In this document: in pieces, positions 27,201 to 32,896 of the stretch
How the letters are laid out: each line of letters opens with the position of its first letter
Numbering within the stretch: position 1 is the first letter of the stretch
NCBI GenBank assembly: GCA_014607495.2
Contig: CP053160.1
Location: 1,612,001-1,676,000 of the forward strand
DNA length: 64,000 nt
DNA from: Carposina sasakii
Lineage: Eukaryota > Arthropoda > Insecta > Lepidoptera > Carposinidae
Direction of reading: 5' to 3'
Notes under the pieces: model-generated
Database searches by the model: none
What the model saw: only the letters and a program-made list of their open reading frames with translations
Told to the model about the DNA's origin: nothing
Translations under genes and position numbers: made by a program

Positions 27201-27806
27201 GCGCACGTTGAAGTCCTTTGTATTACAGTTTAACTTACAAGTCTAGTTTGTAAGTAAATGCGGTTTATTTATTCTTACGTAGGTTTCGTTACAATAATCA
27301 TATTCCTGCTCCATTATTTATGGGCTCGACCCAGTATGGTTTCTTTTTTTTATATATTCGTCTGTATGTTTTTTTTTTTTAATAGGTGTTACTCAGAACT
27401 CCGTCATTTATGAACGCTTGACCACAACGCGCCTCCTCGATGGTAAGCATCATTGCAGTCTAAGATGGAGCGCGCTTGCCTAAAAGAAACCGGTTCACTC
27501 TCGACTTGAAGACCGAAGCTTCTTTCGAAGCTCATTTGGCCAAGTATATGGCATTGGATGTTTCAAGTGCCTCCGGAGAATCAGCTGTAATACTGCCTGA
27601 AGTGCCATTGCCAATCCTCCTCGAGTAATATAGTTATGTGACAATTTTAAATTCTAGTTAGATTAGATTTAGTTTCGTTATAATCATGAAAGTAAAATTA
27701 ATTATAATAATTAAAACGTTATCTTAGTTTTATAATAAAAATAATATTTACCTGGCAATGCTAGTGTGACGAGTACTAAAACTAATGACAGCCATATCGT
27801 TGTTTC
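155..27806 (-). CDS. Cht6: Group VI-type chitinase (GH18 + CBM14), 14 exons, 5' end incomplete
   Basis: Secreted endochitinase that would hydrolyse beta-1,4-linked GlcNAc polymers in cuticle or other extracellular chitin. Joined exons (27806-27752, 19422-19237, 18489-18338, 17324-17092, 12993-12864, 12379-12194, 11327-11090, 10396-10291, 10148-10038, 9020-8917, 8340-8218, 7781-7573, 7060-6967, 294-155) total 2067 nt, divisible by three, giving 688 residues and a TAG stop. Numbering from the first visible residue: hydrophobic signal segment 4-18; GH18 about 26-425 with GGW at 103-105, the DxxDxDxE motif at 139-146 (catalytic Glu146), YD at 219-220 and W398; Ser/Thr/Pro linkers; CBM14 504-560 with six Cys; Thr-rich linker; acidic tail. 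GH18, CBM14 and tail order fit Cht6 of other insects, where longer isoforms are known. The Met codon is in an unseen upstream exon. The assignment to group VI rests on recalled family similarity. Confidence 0.85.
556..1332. mobile_element. Tc1/mariner-like miniature element, interrupted
   Basis: Terminal inverted repeats of about 44 bp (557-600 and 1288-1331) begin ATAAGGTCTTTCC and match with about one difference. TA dinucleotides at the ends suggest a TA target. The interior is split by a retrotransposon insertion at 693-1272. A third partial copy lies at 56092-56214 and shows the uninterrupted interior. No transposase is present. Confidence 0.75.
693..1272 (-). mobile_element. 5'-truncated I-group retrotransposon copy
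   Basis: Sense strand is minus. It carries the end of an ORF2, with the CxC...H...C zinc-like segment (SLCECGLAEG) also found in the full element at 1345-6948, then a diverged 3' UTR and a tail of ATTGA repeats. It is flanked by TCTTT at 688-692 and 1273-1277, a target duplication inside the inverted-repeat element. A dead-on-arrival copy, roughly one fifth diverged by eye. Confidence 0.8.
1666..5361 (-). CDS. Retrotransposon ORF2: endonuclease, reverse transcriptase, RNase H
   Basis: 1231-residue protein that nicks target DNA and copies the element RNA into it. Domains in order: AP-type endonuclease about 1-225 (ILQWNARS at the start, MGDFNTHH near 129-136, GSDHYPIL near 206-213); reverse transcriptase about 430-740 (GLPQGSVLSPLLFN, catalytic YADD at 657-660, earlier Asp in FLDITAAYD); RNase H about 945-1070 with acidic residues Asp950, Glu987, Asp1010 and Asp1067; C-terminal zinc-like CEC...H...C near 1168-1184. 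It overlaps ORF1 by 35 bp in another frame, so translation probably uses termination-reinitiation or a similar mechanism. No truncation is seen. Confidence 0.93.
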   Translation of the reverse strand: MHPFRILQWNARSIRRKRYDLTILVQNHNPDVIAISESWLFPGSHFRFPGYSCLRDDSDDGYGGSVLLIKHNLFFSQIPLPSHSQDINAVAVKTLGIAIVSVYIPNPSPSLAPELSATLSALPSPSLIMGDFNTHHTMWGCHYCDPFSSYLLDIFHLTDVILMNDGSPTRRVNPLTQNPRTAVDLTACSPSLFPLLSWDRLPFTTGSDHYPILVSMSNSSPRPLYHSPLLKYKLEAADWTAFQQAVDNKICFIPPTSRLNSLNNYSLFIDALTSSADSHIPTKSSSRRKYSSPPWWDSECTEVIKERRNAEKRYDASMTMENFLLYKRTVARTRKFLARKKRDGWSRFCESLSPRTPPGIVWKQINRFRSAVSESSNLTSSDPTLWLDEFADRLAPPSVPPLDSIPLPLPSISSEDEMDHPFSIGELKQALKGLVDSSPGADGIPYSFLLKCSHQAHNLYLDLINSFFLSGIFPESWKTQTIIPILKPGKDSSDPSSYRPIALSSVLLKVLEHLIKGRLEWIVESRNVLPRTQFGFRKGMGTLDSLATLTSDIRLAFSRGEFLVGVFLDITAAYDNVMLPVLRQKMLHLSLPVRLTHTICNILMARSLSIRFRGYASSSRYVWRGLPQGSVLSPLLFNIYTHDLDRSVTSFCNILQYADDLVLYTSLKSIEDATSRLNSALHYLDIWLTDHGLTLSPSKSSVVVFTRKRTIPAVDINIQDHLIPVHRSVKFLGIILDGRLTGEQHFKYIVEKCERGVNILRALSGVWWGSHPFTQKILYNAIIRSHLDYGTFLLIPCNKAPLQSIDRIQSKCLRIILGAMKSSPINAMQVECVEPPLGLRRQYLSDRFIFKIIQNPSHLLQPRICDLSILSLPESKTSLLVSSAAFCSQLPLPIFQSEIHPLFSKNYHSLIFEPSIFLNLGISKLTPGANEIFNSEMANNWQGYIQIFTDASRPSDKGNVGAAVWIPRYKIGLTFKCPSHSSVFIGEAIAILEAIKYSFSHKLKSIILTDSQSTLQSILSNPFRSKSNFPIILEIRDALYNCHLQNVHVVLAWIPSHRGISGNETVDSLARSASRMGVLDHSLIFSHDLMEYSKYRLSSSWQNLWNHSRLLKGKHYGDIQELIPCKPWFFRYKKASKTVTSTICRLRLGHSCTPVHLKKIKVRDSSLCECGLAEGTAEHIFFNCPNISPSLYQFLPPVIPLPTNFNSVLSFVNTPFIKILAHFIKINNIKL
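5327..6733 (-). CDS. Retrotransposon ORF1: gag-like nucleic acid-binding protein
   Basis: 468 residues. The N-terminus is Pro-rich, a middle region resembles the RNA-recognition-like part of I/jockey ORF1 proteins, and three CCHC-type zinc knuckles lie at about 253-307 (CMNCCRFGHVKAQC, CYKCAQPHSGDTC, then CLYC...H...C). The C-terminal third is Ser/Pro-rich. It should bind element RNA and form the RNP. The first Met at 6733 fits a 5' UTR of about 215 bp. Confidence 0.9.
   Translation of the reverse strand: MDIPPKPPDPPDSPRTPENCLSSPPLFTQESRKRLSDVELPKPVKKTIIDPSIISQPSSQQATNIFTHPSLTQGVKEYSTDDKGPYIIHVSRVEDESSVGLNLRPIKFGQFLVKNKIKNIACDGVKGVGRNRVSVQFMNPTDANDFLKNKILDIHKYSASIPTYNITRMGIVKSVPIDMSTEELVESLVLPSGCGIVLKARRLNRKTSSEGTIVWVPTQTVVLTFKGQVFPSRVFCYHTSLPVDMYQLPTIQCMNCCRFGHVKAQCRSQPRCYKCAQPHSGDTCSLSEENTSCLYCSGHHSATSRSCPEQSRQKSIKLTMSQDCVSYAEASCLFPSVRRSYAEMTAVAPSPKRPASQSYPPQQTKSYKKTVFFPPRQLPQLGKGYDKAAHQSIVSTPSSSLPNGSAFPNEPNPFPVTLNVTLVQHLLSTILNFLNSYKESLPSHVASQLIQIANLAKNASIQDPAMEC
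6967..7060 (-). CDS. Cht6: Cht6 exon m: acidic helix segment
   Basis: 94 nt, acceptor GTCTAG, donor GTAAGT. It encodes residues 612-642, with acidic residues followed by PKVIKELIELIKKVGG, which I recognise as similar to the region after the CBM in Cht6-type proteins. A retrotransposon target duplication begins six bases beyond the donor's first base. Confidence 0.8.
7061..7568 (-). other. Cht6 intron between exons l and m
   Basis: Contains an interspersed repeat at about 7288-7550. No further exon is evident, but the phase problem at exon l makes this the place to look for one. Confidence 0.6.
7288..7550. repeat. Interspersed repeat family R1 (SINE-like), copy 1
   Basis: Shares the segments TGCTGGACGTAGGCCTCCCC, GGGCAGGCGGGTTGGCGA and GGAGGCGCTGCTGCC with 15868-16122 and, in part, 30800-30930. 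Three copies in one window show a dispersed family. No coding capacity is visible. Confidence 0.7.
7573..7781 (-). CDS. Cht6: Cht6 exon l: end of CBM14 and Thr-rich linker
   Basis: It holds the last two CBM14 cysteines (552 and 560) and a Thr-rich linker with TTTTTT runs. Two overlapping donors exist: GTAGGT (exon ends 7573, phase 0), needed to keep the next exon open, and the stronger-looking GTAAAT (exon ends 7569, phase 1), which would give a stop three codons later. I list the in-frame choice. An unseen extra exon between 7061 and 7568 could also resolve this. Confidence 0.8.
7782..8217 (-). other. Cht6 intron between exons k and l
   Basis: Holds a (CATA)n microsatellite and SINE-like copy at 7809-8030. 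The rest shows nothing recognisable. Confidence 0.6.
7809..8030 (-). repeat. SINE-like repeat family R2 with (TATG)n tail
   Basis: Minus-sense copy ending in the CATA microsatellite at 7809-7831. Shares CTATCGG..CTTGGTGCTC, the TACC..GTAAGGGATAAAGG box and ACAAGAGGGTCTTGGTG with copies at 50120-50370 and 28370-28475; its TACGGGGTAGGTAGAG-type box also recurs at 55150-55185 and 60650-60685. Confidence 0.7.
8218..8340 (-). CDS. Cht6: Cht6 exon k: chitin-binding domain, first part
   Basis: 123 nt, acceptor TTTCAG, donor GTAACG. It holds four of the six peritrophin-A-type (CBM14) cysteines, at 504, 516, 522 and 539, with the aromatic core FFQHPRDCKKYFWC. This domain anchors the enzyme on chitin. 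Confidence 0.94.
8341..8916 (-). other. Cht6 intron between exons j and k
   Basis: Contains a Helitron-like end at about 8510-8692; otherwise unremarkable AT-rich sequence. Confidence 0.6.
8510..8692 (+). mobile_element. Helitron-like non-autonomous fragment
   Basis: Ends CACGCGGACGAAGTCGAGGG then GCTAGT, the CTAG-terminated hairpin end common in lepidopteran Helitron-like elements. Its interior (CTGTCTGTCCCTATG, TTTTGATGCG) matches copies at 24372-24574 and, inverted, 30593-30777. Confidence 0.6.
8917..9020 (-). CDS. Cht6: Cht6 exon j: Ser/Thr/Pro linker
   Basis: 104 nt, acceptor TTTACAG, donor GTATGT. It encodes residues 466-500, starting Lys/Arg-rich and ending TPEPPTTPDPGS. It joins in phase to the CBM14 exon. 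The composition is typical of chitinase linkers. Confidence 0.85.
9133..9507. mobile_element. TACAGGGTG-terminal element, family C, complete copy
   Basis: 375 bp bounded by TACAGGGTG and CACCCTGTA. The interior includes GATCATTTTTCTCCATGG and TTTGGCATAAACTTACTTTA. Related copies: 19880-20277, 32975-33334, 33866-34253, 62263-62648. No ORF, so non-autonomous. Confidence 0.75.
9731..9917. mobile_element. hAT-like miniature element with perfect 8-bp target duplication
   Basis: 187 bp. Termini CAGGGGTTCTCAAA and TTTGGGAACCACTG are imperfect inverted repeats of the hAT type. CTTTAGAC flanks both sides exactly (9723-9730 and 9918-9925), the 8-bp duplication expected for hAT. Confidence 0.88.
10038..10148 (-). 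CDS. Cht6: Cht6 exon i: basic/Thr linker
   Basis: 111 nt, acceptor TTTTCAG, donor GTGAGT. It encodes a low-complexity linker (residues 429-465) rich in Lys, Arg, Pro and Thr, such as NRRTRPRKP followed by TTTTQAPAV. It connects the catalytic and chitin-binding domains and is a likely O-glycosylation target. Confidence 0.85.
10291..10396 (-). CDS. Cht6: Cht6 exon h: GH18 motif IV
   Basis: 106 nt, acceptor TTCTCAG, donor GTAAGT. It encodes residues 394-428 with GIMFWSIDNDDFRGTC, the fourth GH18 signature, in which Trp398 lines the catalytic floor, then GKPYPLIEAAKEAY, the usual C-terminal helix of the domain. Confidence 0.95.
10397..11089 (-). other. Cht6 intron between exons g and h
   Basis: Bases 10785-11046 are a Helitron-like repeat ending about 40 bp from exon g. 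An open frame runs from exon h back to 10571 but lacks chitinase similarity and is treated as intron. Confidence 0.6.
10785..11046 (+). mobile_element. Helitron-like fragment related to 61360-61675
   Basis: Shares GGATCGCTGTCTGTACATG, GGAGACTTTTATCAACGCAA, GAAACGGCTGAACCGATTT and TTTTATCCCGGGAAAAT with 61360-61675. The CTAG-type 3' end is missing here. Confidence 0.6.
11090..11327 (-). CDS. Cht6: Cht6 exon g: GH18 with charged insert
   Basis: 238 nt, acceptor TTCACAG, donor GTAAGG. It encodes residues 315-393. After ICEALK comes an insert of about 29 residues (321-349): first Lys/Arg-rich, then Ser-Asp-Glu repeats ending in a run of Glu. The conserved EWTV, NQWVGYDD and VAENGLGG segments follow. 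No internal GT-AG pair of credible intron length would remove the insert. Confidence 0.92.
11328..12193 (-). other. Cht6 intron between exons f and g
   Basis: Bases about 11475-11635 are a degenerate copy of hairpin family A (CAAGATTGTATGAATTTCTG, TCTCGAGTCT, GCCCTTTGTTACA). The rest shows nothing recognisable. Confidence 0.5.
12194..12379 (-). CDS. Cht6: Cht6 exon f: GH18 central barrel
   Basis: 186 nt, phase 0 to 0, acceptor TTTTTAG. It encodes residues 253-314, including KLVLGIPTYGRSYTL and the GDATREKGYLAYYE segment, both strongly conserved in chitinases. The donor is GTTTAT, a poor match to consensus, but it is the one that joins in phase to the ICE codons of the next exon. Confidence 0.9.
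12380..12863 (-). other. Cht6 intron between exons e and f
   Basis: Mostly anonymous. About 12588-12645 (TTTTGCTGCCAAAAATCAAG, AACTTTACGCGC) repeats at 61683-61745, marking an old dispersed repeat. Confidence 0.5.
12864..12993 (-). CDS. Cht6: Cht6 exon e: GH18 motif III
   Basis: 130 nt, acceptor TTCCAG, donor GTAAGT. It encodes residues 209-252 with WMNLLTYDYHSAFEP, the MxYDxxG-type motif III of insect chitinases, then the NHHAPL loop typical of this family. Confidence 0.93.
12994..17091 (-). other. Cht6 intron between exons d and e (4.1 kb)
   Basis: No exon seen. Contains a (TA)n tract near 15281-15301 and a second R1 repeat at 15868-16122. A GC-rich stretch at 13630-13960 has weak, imperfect end complementarity. 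The rest is AT-rich with scattered stops. Confidence 0.6.
15868..16122. repeat. Interspersed repeat family R1, copy 2
   Basis: Matches 7288-7550 along most of its length (TGCTGGATGTAGGCCTCCCC, GGAGGCGCTGCCGCC, CTACTCTGCCGGCACCAC). By-eye similarity is roughly 80 percent. Confidence 0.7.
17092..17324 (-). CDS. Cht6: Cht6 exon d: GH18 catalytic motif II
   Basis: 233 nt, acceptor CAACAG, donor GTGAGT. It encodes residues 132-208 with FDGLDLDWEYP, the GH18 catalytic signature. The general acid is Glu146, and Asp139, Asp142 and Asp144 are all present, so the enzyme should be active. The downstream LLLTMAVPAG strand is also conserved. It ends inside an Arg codon (CG|C). Confidence 0.96.
17325..18337 (-). 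other. Cht6 intron between exons c and d
   Basis: Contains a small hairpin element at 17425-17541 and a GCGC-rich patch near 17950-18000. Nothing else recognisable. Confidence 0.55.
17425..17541. mobile_element. Short hairpin miniature element
   Basis: Ends GGGGCAAGCACGAACCT and AGGTTCGTGCTCACCCC are inverted repeats, with inner arms GTAACGCTAGCG and CGCTAGCGTTAC. About 117 bp; no clear target duplication. Confidence 0.6.
18338..18489 (-). CDS. Cht6: Cht6 exon c: GH18 motif I
   Basis: 152 nt, acceptor CGTCAG. It encodes residues 81-131 including the conserved KTMLAIGGWNEGS strand (motif I). The donor is GTTCGT, which departs from consensus at +3 and +4, but it is the only one that joins in frame to the FLRQNHFDG sequence of the next exon. 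Local GC content is high relative to the flanking intron. Confidence 0.9.
18490..19236 (-). other. Cht6 intron between exons b and c
   Basis: Contains a tRNA-derived SINE at about 18660-18775. Otherwise no features. Confidence 0.55.
18660..18775 (+). repeat. tRNA-derived SINE, copy 1
   Basis: An A-box-like TAGTTCAGTTGGTGAGAG and a B box GGTTCGAGTCC in tRNA spacing, followed by GAAGAATTTTTTCATTTC and TTATTAATAATTTTATA. The same tail follows the minus-strand copy at 54430-54541. The cloverleaf is broken, so it is not a tRNA gene. Confidence 0.7.
19237..19422 (-). CDS. Cht6: Cht6 exon b: start of GH18 domain
   Basis: 186 nt, acceptor TTCGCAG, donor GTGAGT, phase 1 to phase 1. It encodes the first GH18 strand, VVCYYTNW, followed by the substrate-binding LIYAFGGF strand, both typical of insect chitinases. 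It joins the signal peptide exon at a Val codon (residue 19), close to the expected signal-peptidase site. Confidence 0.93.
19475..19659. mobile_element. TACAGGGTG-terminal hairpin family A, copy 1
   Basis: Begins TACAGGGTGTAACAAAAAGG and ends CCCTATTTGTTACATCCTGTA. The arms of family A are complementary over most of its length. Copies also at 25370-25622, 26913-27176 and 61096-61350, plus a degenerate one near 11475-11635. Confidence 0.7.
19880..20277. mobile_element. TACAGGGTG-terminal element, family C, copy 2 (inverted)
   Basis: Inverted relative to 9133-9507, with a long T tract at 19989-20008. The left terminus is lost; the right end reads ATCACCTTGTA. Confidence 0.65.
23979..24155. 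mobile_element. piggyBac-like miniature element at TTAA
   Basis: 177 bp with inverted ends GGGTCGGTTCATATCT and AGATATGAACCGACCC, flanked on both sides by TTAA (23975-23978 and 24156-24159), the piggyBac target duplication. The GC-rich interior (CGTCGAGCG, CGCGTTACGCG) contrasts with the surroundings. Confidence 0.85.
24372..24574 (+). mobile_element. Helitron-like non-autonomous element
   Basis: Shares CTGTCTGTCCCTATGAATGC and TTTTGATGCGGTTTTTTTTA with 8510-8692 and ends GCGAAGCCGTGGGCGGCCG then CTAGT. Confidence 0.6.
25297..25675. repeat. Large near-perfect palindrome with a family A element at its centre
   Basis: Left arm from TCAACCAATCTTTCTTAAAT and right arm ending ATTTAAGAAAGATTGGTTGA, about 190 bp each. 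Both the central TACAGG..CCTGTA element (25360-25622) and about 65 bp of sequence outside it (for example TCGGAGTATGGTTGC) are inverted. A further partial family A start lies just left, at 25257-25296. Confidence 0.8.
25833..26590. mobile_element. TACAGGGTG-terminal element, family B, longest copy
   Basis: 758 bp from TACAGGGTGTTTGTAACAGC to GGCTGTCACACACACCCTGTA. Copies at 31413-31883, 48702-49132 and 51628-52075 are about 430-470 bp and lack extra interior sequence present here. No ORF. Confidence 0.75.
26913..27176. mobile_element. TACAGGGTG-terminal hairpin family A, copy 3
   Basis: 264 bp. Ends TACAGGGTGTAACAGAAAGG and CCTTTCTGTTACATCCTGTA; arms include GTTAAGCGAAAAGCTATGTA and its inverted copy. 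Confidence 0.75.
27360..27640. repeat. Possible decayed retroelement 3' region
   Basis: A T-tract is followed by sequence of non-neighbour composition (GCGCCTCCTCGATGGTAAGC, CGGTTCACTCTCGACTTG) resembling 3' parts of lepidopteran non-LTR elements. No reading frame is preserved. Low certainty. Confidence 0.3.
27752..27806 (-). CDS. Cht6: Cht6 exon a: signal peptide core
   Basis: A 55-nt exon with acceptor TTTCAG and donor GTAAAT. The frame set by the next exon reads ETTIWLSLVLVLVTLALP plus one nt, a typical secretory hydrophobic core. It begins in phase 0 without a Met, so the start codon lies in an exon further right that I could not identify. An ATG inside the exon is in another frame and does not join the chitinase frame. 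Confidence 0.85.
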
Positions 27807-28369
27807 CTGAAATGAAAACAAAATATAAATTAATCAACAATTCTGAAATAATATGTAAATGTGATGGTGCCTTAAAACACATAGGTACCTAGAGATGTTT
27901 TCGTTATAATACTTAATCATGACACGAGAATACTACGTAATTAATAAAAACCTTTAATGAAAAGCACAAGAAGTTAAACTAATCATTTAACTATCTTCGT
28001 GTTAATACATCATTAAAATCAACATAAGCCAGTTACAGTTTTTCAACGTTCATTCCCTACCATAAAATTAAGTGCTAACAGTTTGTAAAAAAATGCAAAG
28101 TTTTCCTGTAATTACGTAATAAAAGTGCGCACCATTGTGCATTGTGCGACGTCTGCGCAAAAACAAGCGCACGCGTTATTCTCGACATGGGAGAGTAGGT
28201 ATCTTTCTTTTTGCAGGTGAATACGCGAGCTCAAACCAAGCTAAGGGCTAAAACATATCTAAGAGTAATTTTTGTATGTTTGCTCCTCCCGCAACCCGAA
28301 ATAAAAAGTTCTAAATGTTTTAATAAACGCAATATCAACTAAAGACACGACTAAAGACATTATATTATC

Positions 28370-28475
28370 AACTATACCCTAAAAATTTGGTCAGAAGTGG
28401 CACCATGTGGTTCTATCGGCCCTTGGTGCTCTGCCTACCCCGTAAGGGATAAAGGCATGATTGTATGTATGTAAA
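28370..28475 (+). repeat. SINE-like repeat family R2, truncated copy
   Basis: TTTGGTCAGAAGTGGCACCA, TCTATCGGCCCTTGGTGCTC, CCGTAAGGGATAAAGGC and a TGTATGTATGTA tail match 50265-50372. Confidence 0.7.
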
Positions 28476-28740
28476 GATACGACTGCATTCGACAGAACTG
28501 CATGAACATTAAAAGAGATCCCACAGCTCTAAATTCTTAGTGTGAGAATGAGATTAGCCTGAGTACCTTACAACATCCACGGAAAGAGAAACAGCTGATG
28601 TATTTTAGTGAAGCATGCGCATAAGCAATGTCAATATACATATATGGACCAAATAAATACAAAATTATCAGCATATTGTCAAATAAATGATCAAACTCAC
28701 AAAATTAGATTAAAACAAATTAATTAATACCCCACTCAGG

Positions 28741-29045
28741 CACATTTATTTATTTTATTTATTTATTAAATTAGAAAACCAACATAATACATAACAGTTC
28801 CGTTAAGATACAAGTTGGACAGGAGCACACGATAATATTATGTATCACAATTACAGGCTAGCACAACTTTTACACTAAATGAAGTAAAACTATTTAACCA
28901 TTATTTAAGCAATGAAGCGTATTAAAACATAAGCATGGACTAAATTGTATTAATCGATTGAAAAACTTTATGCTTAAATACATTTACAAGATCACCAGTT
29001 ATATCAATGTTTACTGATTTGAATAATTTGTTGTAGGTATCCATT
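28741..29045 (-). mobile_element. 5'-truncated non-LTR retrotransposon 3' end
   Basis: On the minus strand a short frame ends at about 28950 (NKLFKSVNIDITGDLV then a stop), followed by a 3' UTR and a tail of AATAAA repeats at 28748-28776. Typical of a CR1/jockey-type copy; clade uncertain. Confidence 0.45.
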
Positions 29046-30592
29046 AATCTTGTCAGAGGAGAATGCCTACCTAGATTAGTCTTATGCACATACATAATAG
29101 TCACATACAAAAGGAGCCTTAGCTTTGCGTTCTATAACCGCCTCATGTTAATGTGTATTTTATGACTTGTTGTGCAAAATATGTAATACCTACCCGTATG
29201 TTACGTATTTCTAATGCTTGCCGTAAAAGCTCACATAACCGCTATTAAAAATAAAGTGTTGAATGTCCAGGTGTTATATCAGGTCTAAATTTAATAAATG
29301 CTAATAGCATCATTCAGTGAATGAATGTGTTATTCTTGATTTAAATGTGCCATAAGAGCTATCTATACCTGTAATCTTAAGTTATATGGTTGAGTGTTTG
29401 CTCTTGGATTTGATAACTTTGCATTGTTTTTAGTGATATACAAAAAATTATTGAAATATGTGGATTACGTTTGTAAAAATTCCATTAAAATAGCTTTAAC
29501 TTTACCTACTATATAGGTATATATTATTTTACTATAACCCTCCTCCGTCACGCAAACTTGGCTCCACCATTAGGAAAAAGCGCTTTGCTCAGAACTTAAA
29601 TAAGTTTTTTTTTATGAACCTATGCAATTTTACCTCTAAGCGTTTCATCTTTGTAACTATTGCGTCATACGTCATACTTATTTAATCGGGTGTGCCCTAA
29701 GGTGTGTTACCACTGACGACCGGTCAATGTGTCAAATGTCGTAATATTACTTCTGTGTGATTTCAACAGACGTCACGACATGTCGGACACCTCTGATCGT
29801 AGCATATAAATGAGACCCTTCAACTAACAAAGAAATAAAACTAGTACCAGCTTCTAGATGAAATATTATGGAACTTCATAGAAATGTTTAGGAAAATCTC
29901 ATAAATTATATAGATATTATTCTAGCGCCAAATGCATAAGTGGCCTTTATATGGTGCCTCTACAATAATATTTTTAGAAACACAGATAATTTCATAATTT
30001 TTGTAAAAGAAGACTATTAATAAATTCTGAGGAATATCGAAAGGGCAAGATGTTAATTATTATCGTAAAATATTTCAATAGACTCGCAATTCTAGAGACT
30101 CATACCTTCAATTATAATTCAAACGTCTTGTAGGTACTTATGTCGTAATAATATATAGGTAGTTGTGTCTTCGGTTGCAACAAAACTTTCATCACATGCA
30201 TGCCATCCATTCATTATATACTTCTTTTTCTTTCGGTTTGGGCCAAAGTCACCCCATGGCCAAAGTTACCCCAGGGACAAAGTTATCCCCCAGGCCTAAA
30301 GTACCCTAATGTATGACTTCTAACCGCACGTTAGTTAACCTACCTAGTACCTTTTATATGTGATTCAGTATCATATAAGTACATGTTTCGGACCGTTACC
30401 GTCACAATACTGTAACAGTAAGTTACTGTTTGCATTGAATATTCATGGGCAGCAGCTATGTATGGAATGTACCCGTTTGTGCTCCTGTAGGAATGTAGGT
30501 TGGTACCACGATGGCTACTTTTAAACGTTGCATTCTTACGTTGATGATTCATTCATCCTTTTGTCATGGGTGCGTACCTTGAATTTATTTAA

Positions 30593-30777
30593 TACTAGCG
30601 ACCAGCCCCGGCTTCGCACGGATGCAGTGCTGATACTATATAGTATTGTATGGGTTCATATAAACCTTTCCCTTGAATCACTCTATCTATTTAAAAAACC
30701 GCATCGAAATCCGTTACGTAGTTTAAAAGATTCAAGCATACAAACAGACAACGGGCAACAACTTTGTTTTATACTAT
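30593..30777 (-). mobile_element. Helitron-like non-autonomous element (inverted)
   Basis: Begins ACTAGCGACCAGCCCCGG and continues through AAAAAACCGCATCGAAATCC and TTTAAAAGATTCAAGCAT, the inverse of 24372-24574. Confidence 0.6.
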
Positions 30778-30799
30778 GTTATGATATACCCATTTCAAT

Positions 30800-30930
30800 A
30801 TATTAGCCTATTGCAGTCCACAGCCTCCCCAGGGCACGCCACAAGGCTACTGCCACAGGGCGGTTTTTACCTATAGTCAACACGCTGGGTAGGCGGGTAG
30901 GTAACCACAGTGTGATTTTCGGACCATGTT
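30800..30930. repeat. Interspersed repeat family R1, truncated copy
   Basis: CCTATTGCAGTCCACAGCCTCC through CAGTGTGATTTTCGGACCAT matches 7288-7430. Confidence 0.65.
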
Positions 30931-31412
30931 GTTAAAAAATATATCATAGACAAGGACAGTTGGCTTCACAGGCAAAAAGCAATGAAATTTCAAATCTTTC
31001 GCAGTACGAATACCTATGATTCTTATAATAAGCCGTATATACTTAGGTATATTGCAGAACAGCTTAAAATATGCTGGCAAAAATAATGCAGTGAACTAAA
31101 TTCCTAAGTAAAATTTGAATACAAGAAGTTATGAGCATACTTCTTCCGGTGTACAACCGGAAGCTGCGTGACGTGACAATGAACAGATTCGTTACGCCCT
31201 TTTAGTTGTAATAAATAAATACACCATATCAAATTCTCACAGCTCAATTAAAACCCAAGCCTATCAATATAGTGGAACCTCCATTCATATAGAATATAGA
31301 TATAGATAACATCGTAAACGTAAGCACATCTAATCTAAACCTATCTTAGTTAACGAGTCATCTTAAATTATTAGATAAAGATTTGGAAAAAAAACCTGAA
31401 AATGAATTTATA

Positions 31413-31883
31413 TACAGGATGTTTGTGACAGCCAGGCAAATATTGATACCATGAGTTCAGACTATGATTCTGATGCGGAAAACACTGAAAATTTACTCAG
31501 GAAAATTTCAAAAATTTCCGACACTATTTTTTAGGATAAAATATTTTTGTTGGTTTAATTAGGCCTTAGATAATTACATAAAAAGATTTTTTTTTACAAA
31601 AATTAGATTAAAAAAAAAAAGTTGCTCTCAAAAAATTTCAAATAACTGATCAACCCTAATGCAGAGTCACAAGTAATCCAAACAGCAATGTGTCACACAT
31701 TAGCCAATAAAGCCTATTTAATTAGTCACAGGATCGCCCGATACAATTCGCGCGGAGTGTAAAGATTACTGAAAATCAAATTAAAAATACATTTCCTGCG
31801 AGTAATAACACTGTCGTATAACTCAACACAATGGGACTTATTCAGCATTTCAGTATGTACCTGGCTGTCACCCACATCCTGTA
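31413..31883. mobile_element. TACAGGGTG-terminal element, family B, copy 2
   Basis: 471 bp, from TACAGGATGTTTGTGACAGC to GGCTGTCACCCACATCCTGTA, non-coding. Confidence 0.72.
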
Positions 31884-32896
31884 TACACATGCGTATTAAC
31901 AGGATAGCCAGAACGTCAAGTTCATGAAGTACATAATTATTACCTAATACAGCTTCAAAAAAATCTACCTAGATAGATCGTGCCGTTCATGCAATAGCAG
32001 AGCAGACCGCCTTCAACTTATCCAACCGTAAATCACACAGATAACCTACTGTTCCGCTTTTCCATCAATAAGCCTTTCGTCAGTGGGTCAACAGCAATAA
32101 AACTAGCCAGCGATTAAATATCAACAATGGTTTAACGGGCCGGTAGCCCCGACGACGTAACCCTGCGTAACGGCTAGCTTGGCTGACTACAGGTTAGCAG
32201 TTATGTACGTGTTCAATATTGTTCAATGTGTTATGTCTAGTTACCAAATCGACGAAAGCTGTGTTTAACAGAATTGGCGAGTTCGTTTTAGAACTCAGTC
32301 GGGTGATAAAATATGGGTGTGCCTCGTAGTACTTTCTTTATATCCAAACTTAGACATTAGCACAGATAATATAATAATTTAGGTACTAATTTATAGTTGG
32401 AAGAAGATAGGTAAGCTCGCCTTTGTATATGCTCTGTATAACTATGTGAAGTCACATATTGTTCAATGTTTGTGTGTACAATATCAGAAGAGTTCACTGC
32501 GCTAACCCCAAGTGTATTAGATTGTACCTACACCGGCGAGTTTAATGCTACATAGCATTCTCTACCAGTTAACCCAAGCGATTGAGAACGGGCGGGAAGA
32601 AGAAGATCATATATGCTAGATCTCCTGCGAGAACTTACTAACTTATTATTCCATAAAACGAGCTCACACATAGCCATAAAGTGCTGCCATTATACTCTAA
32701 AATGGCGTTGCTGATAAGTGTCGAGAGAGCGCGAAACTAACTCACGACTTACTTGTATTACTATTCAATTTAGATAAGAGCCCTTATTACAGTTTCTAAC
32801 ACTTCGTTTAATTTAATAAATCTACTTTAATTTTAGAATAGATTTCATCAATAAATTACCTATTGCTTATATTACATAGCACGCAATATTACATAC

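Larger units (their letters stand above)
19423..27751 (-). other. Cht6 intron between exons a and b (8.3 kb)
   Basis: No exon recognised. Elements listed separately at 19475, 19880, 23979, 24372, 25297, 25833, 26913 and 27360. Between 20280 and 23970 I see only AT-rich anonymous sequence. Confidence 0.6.
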
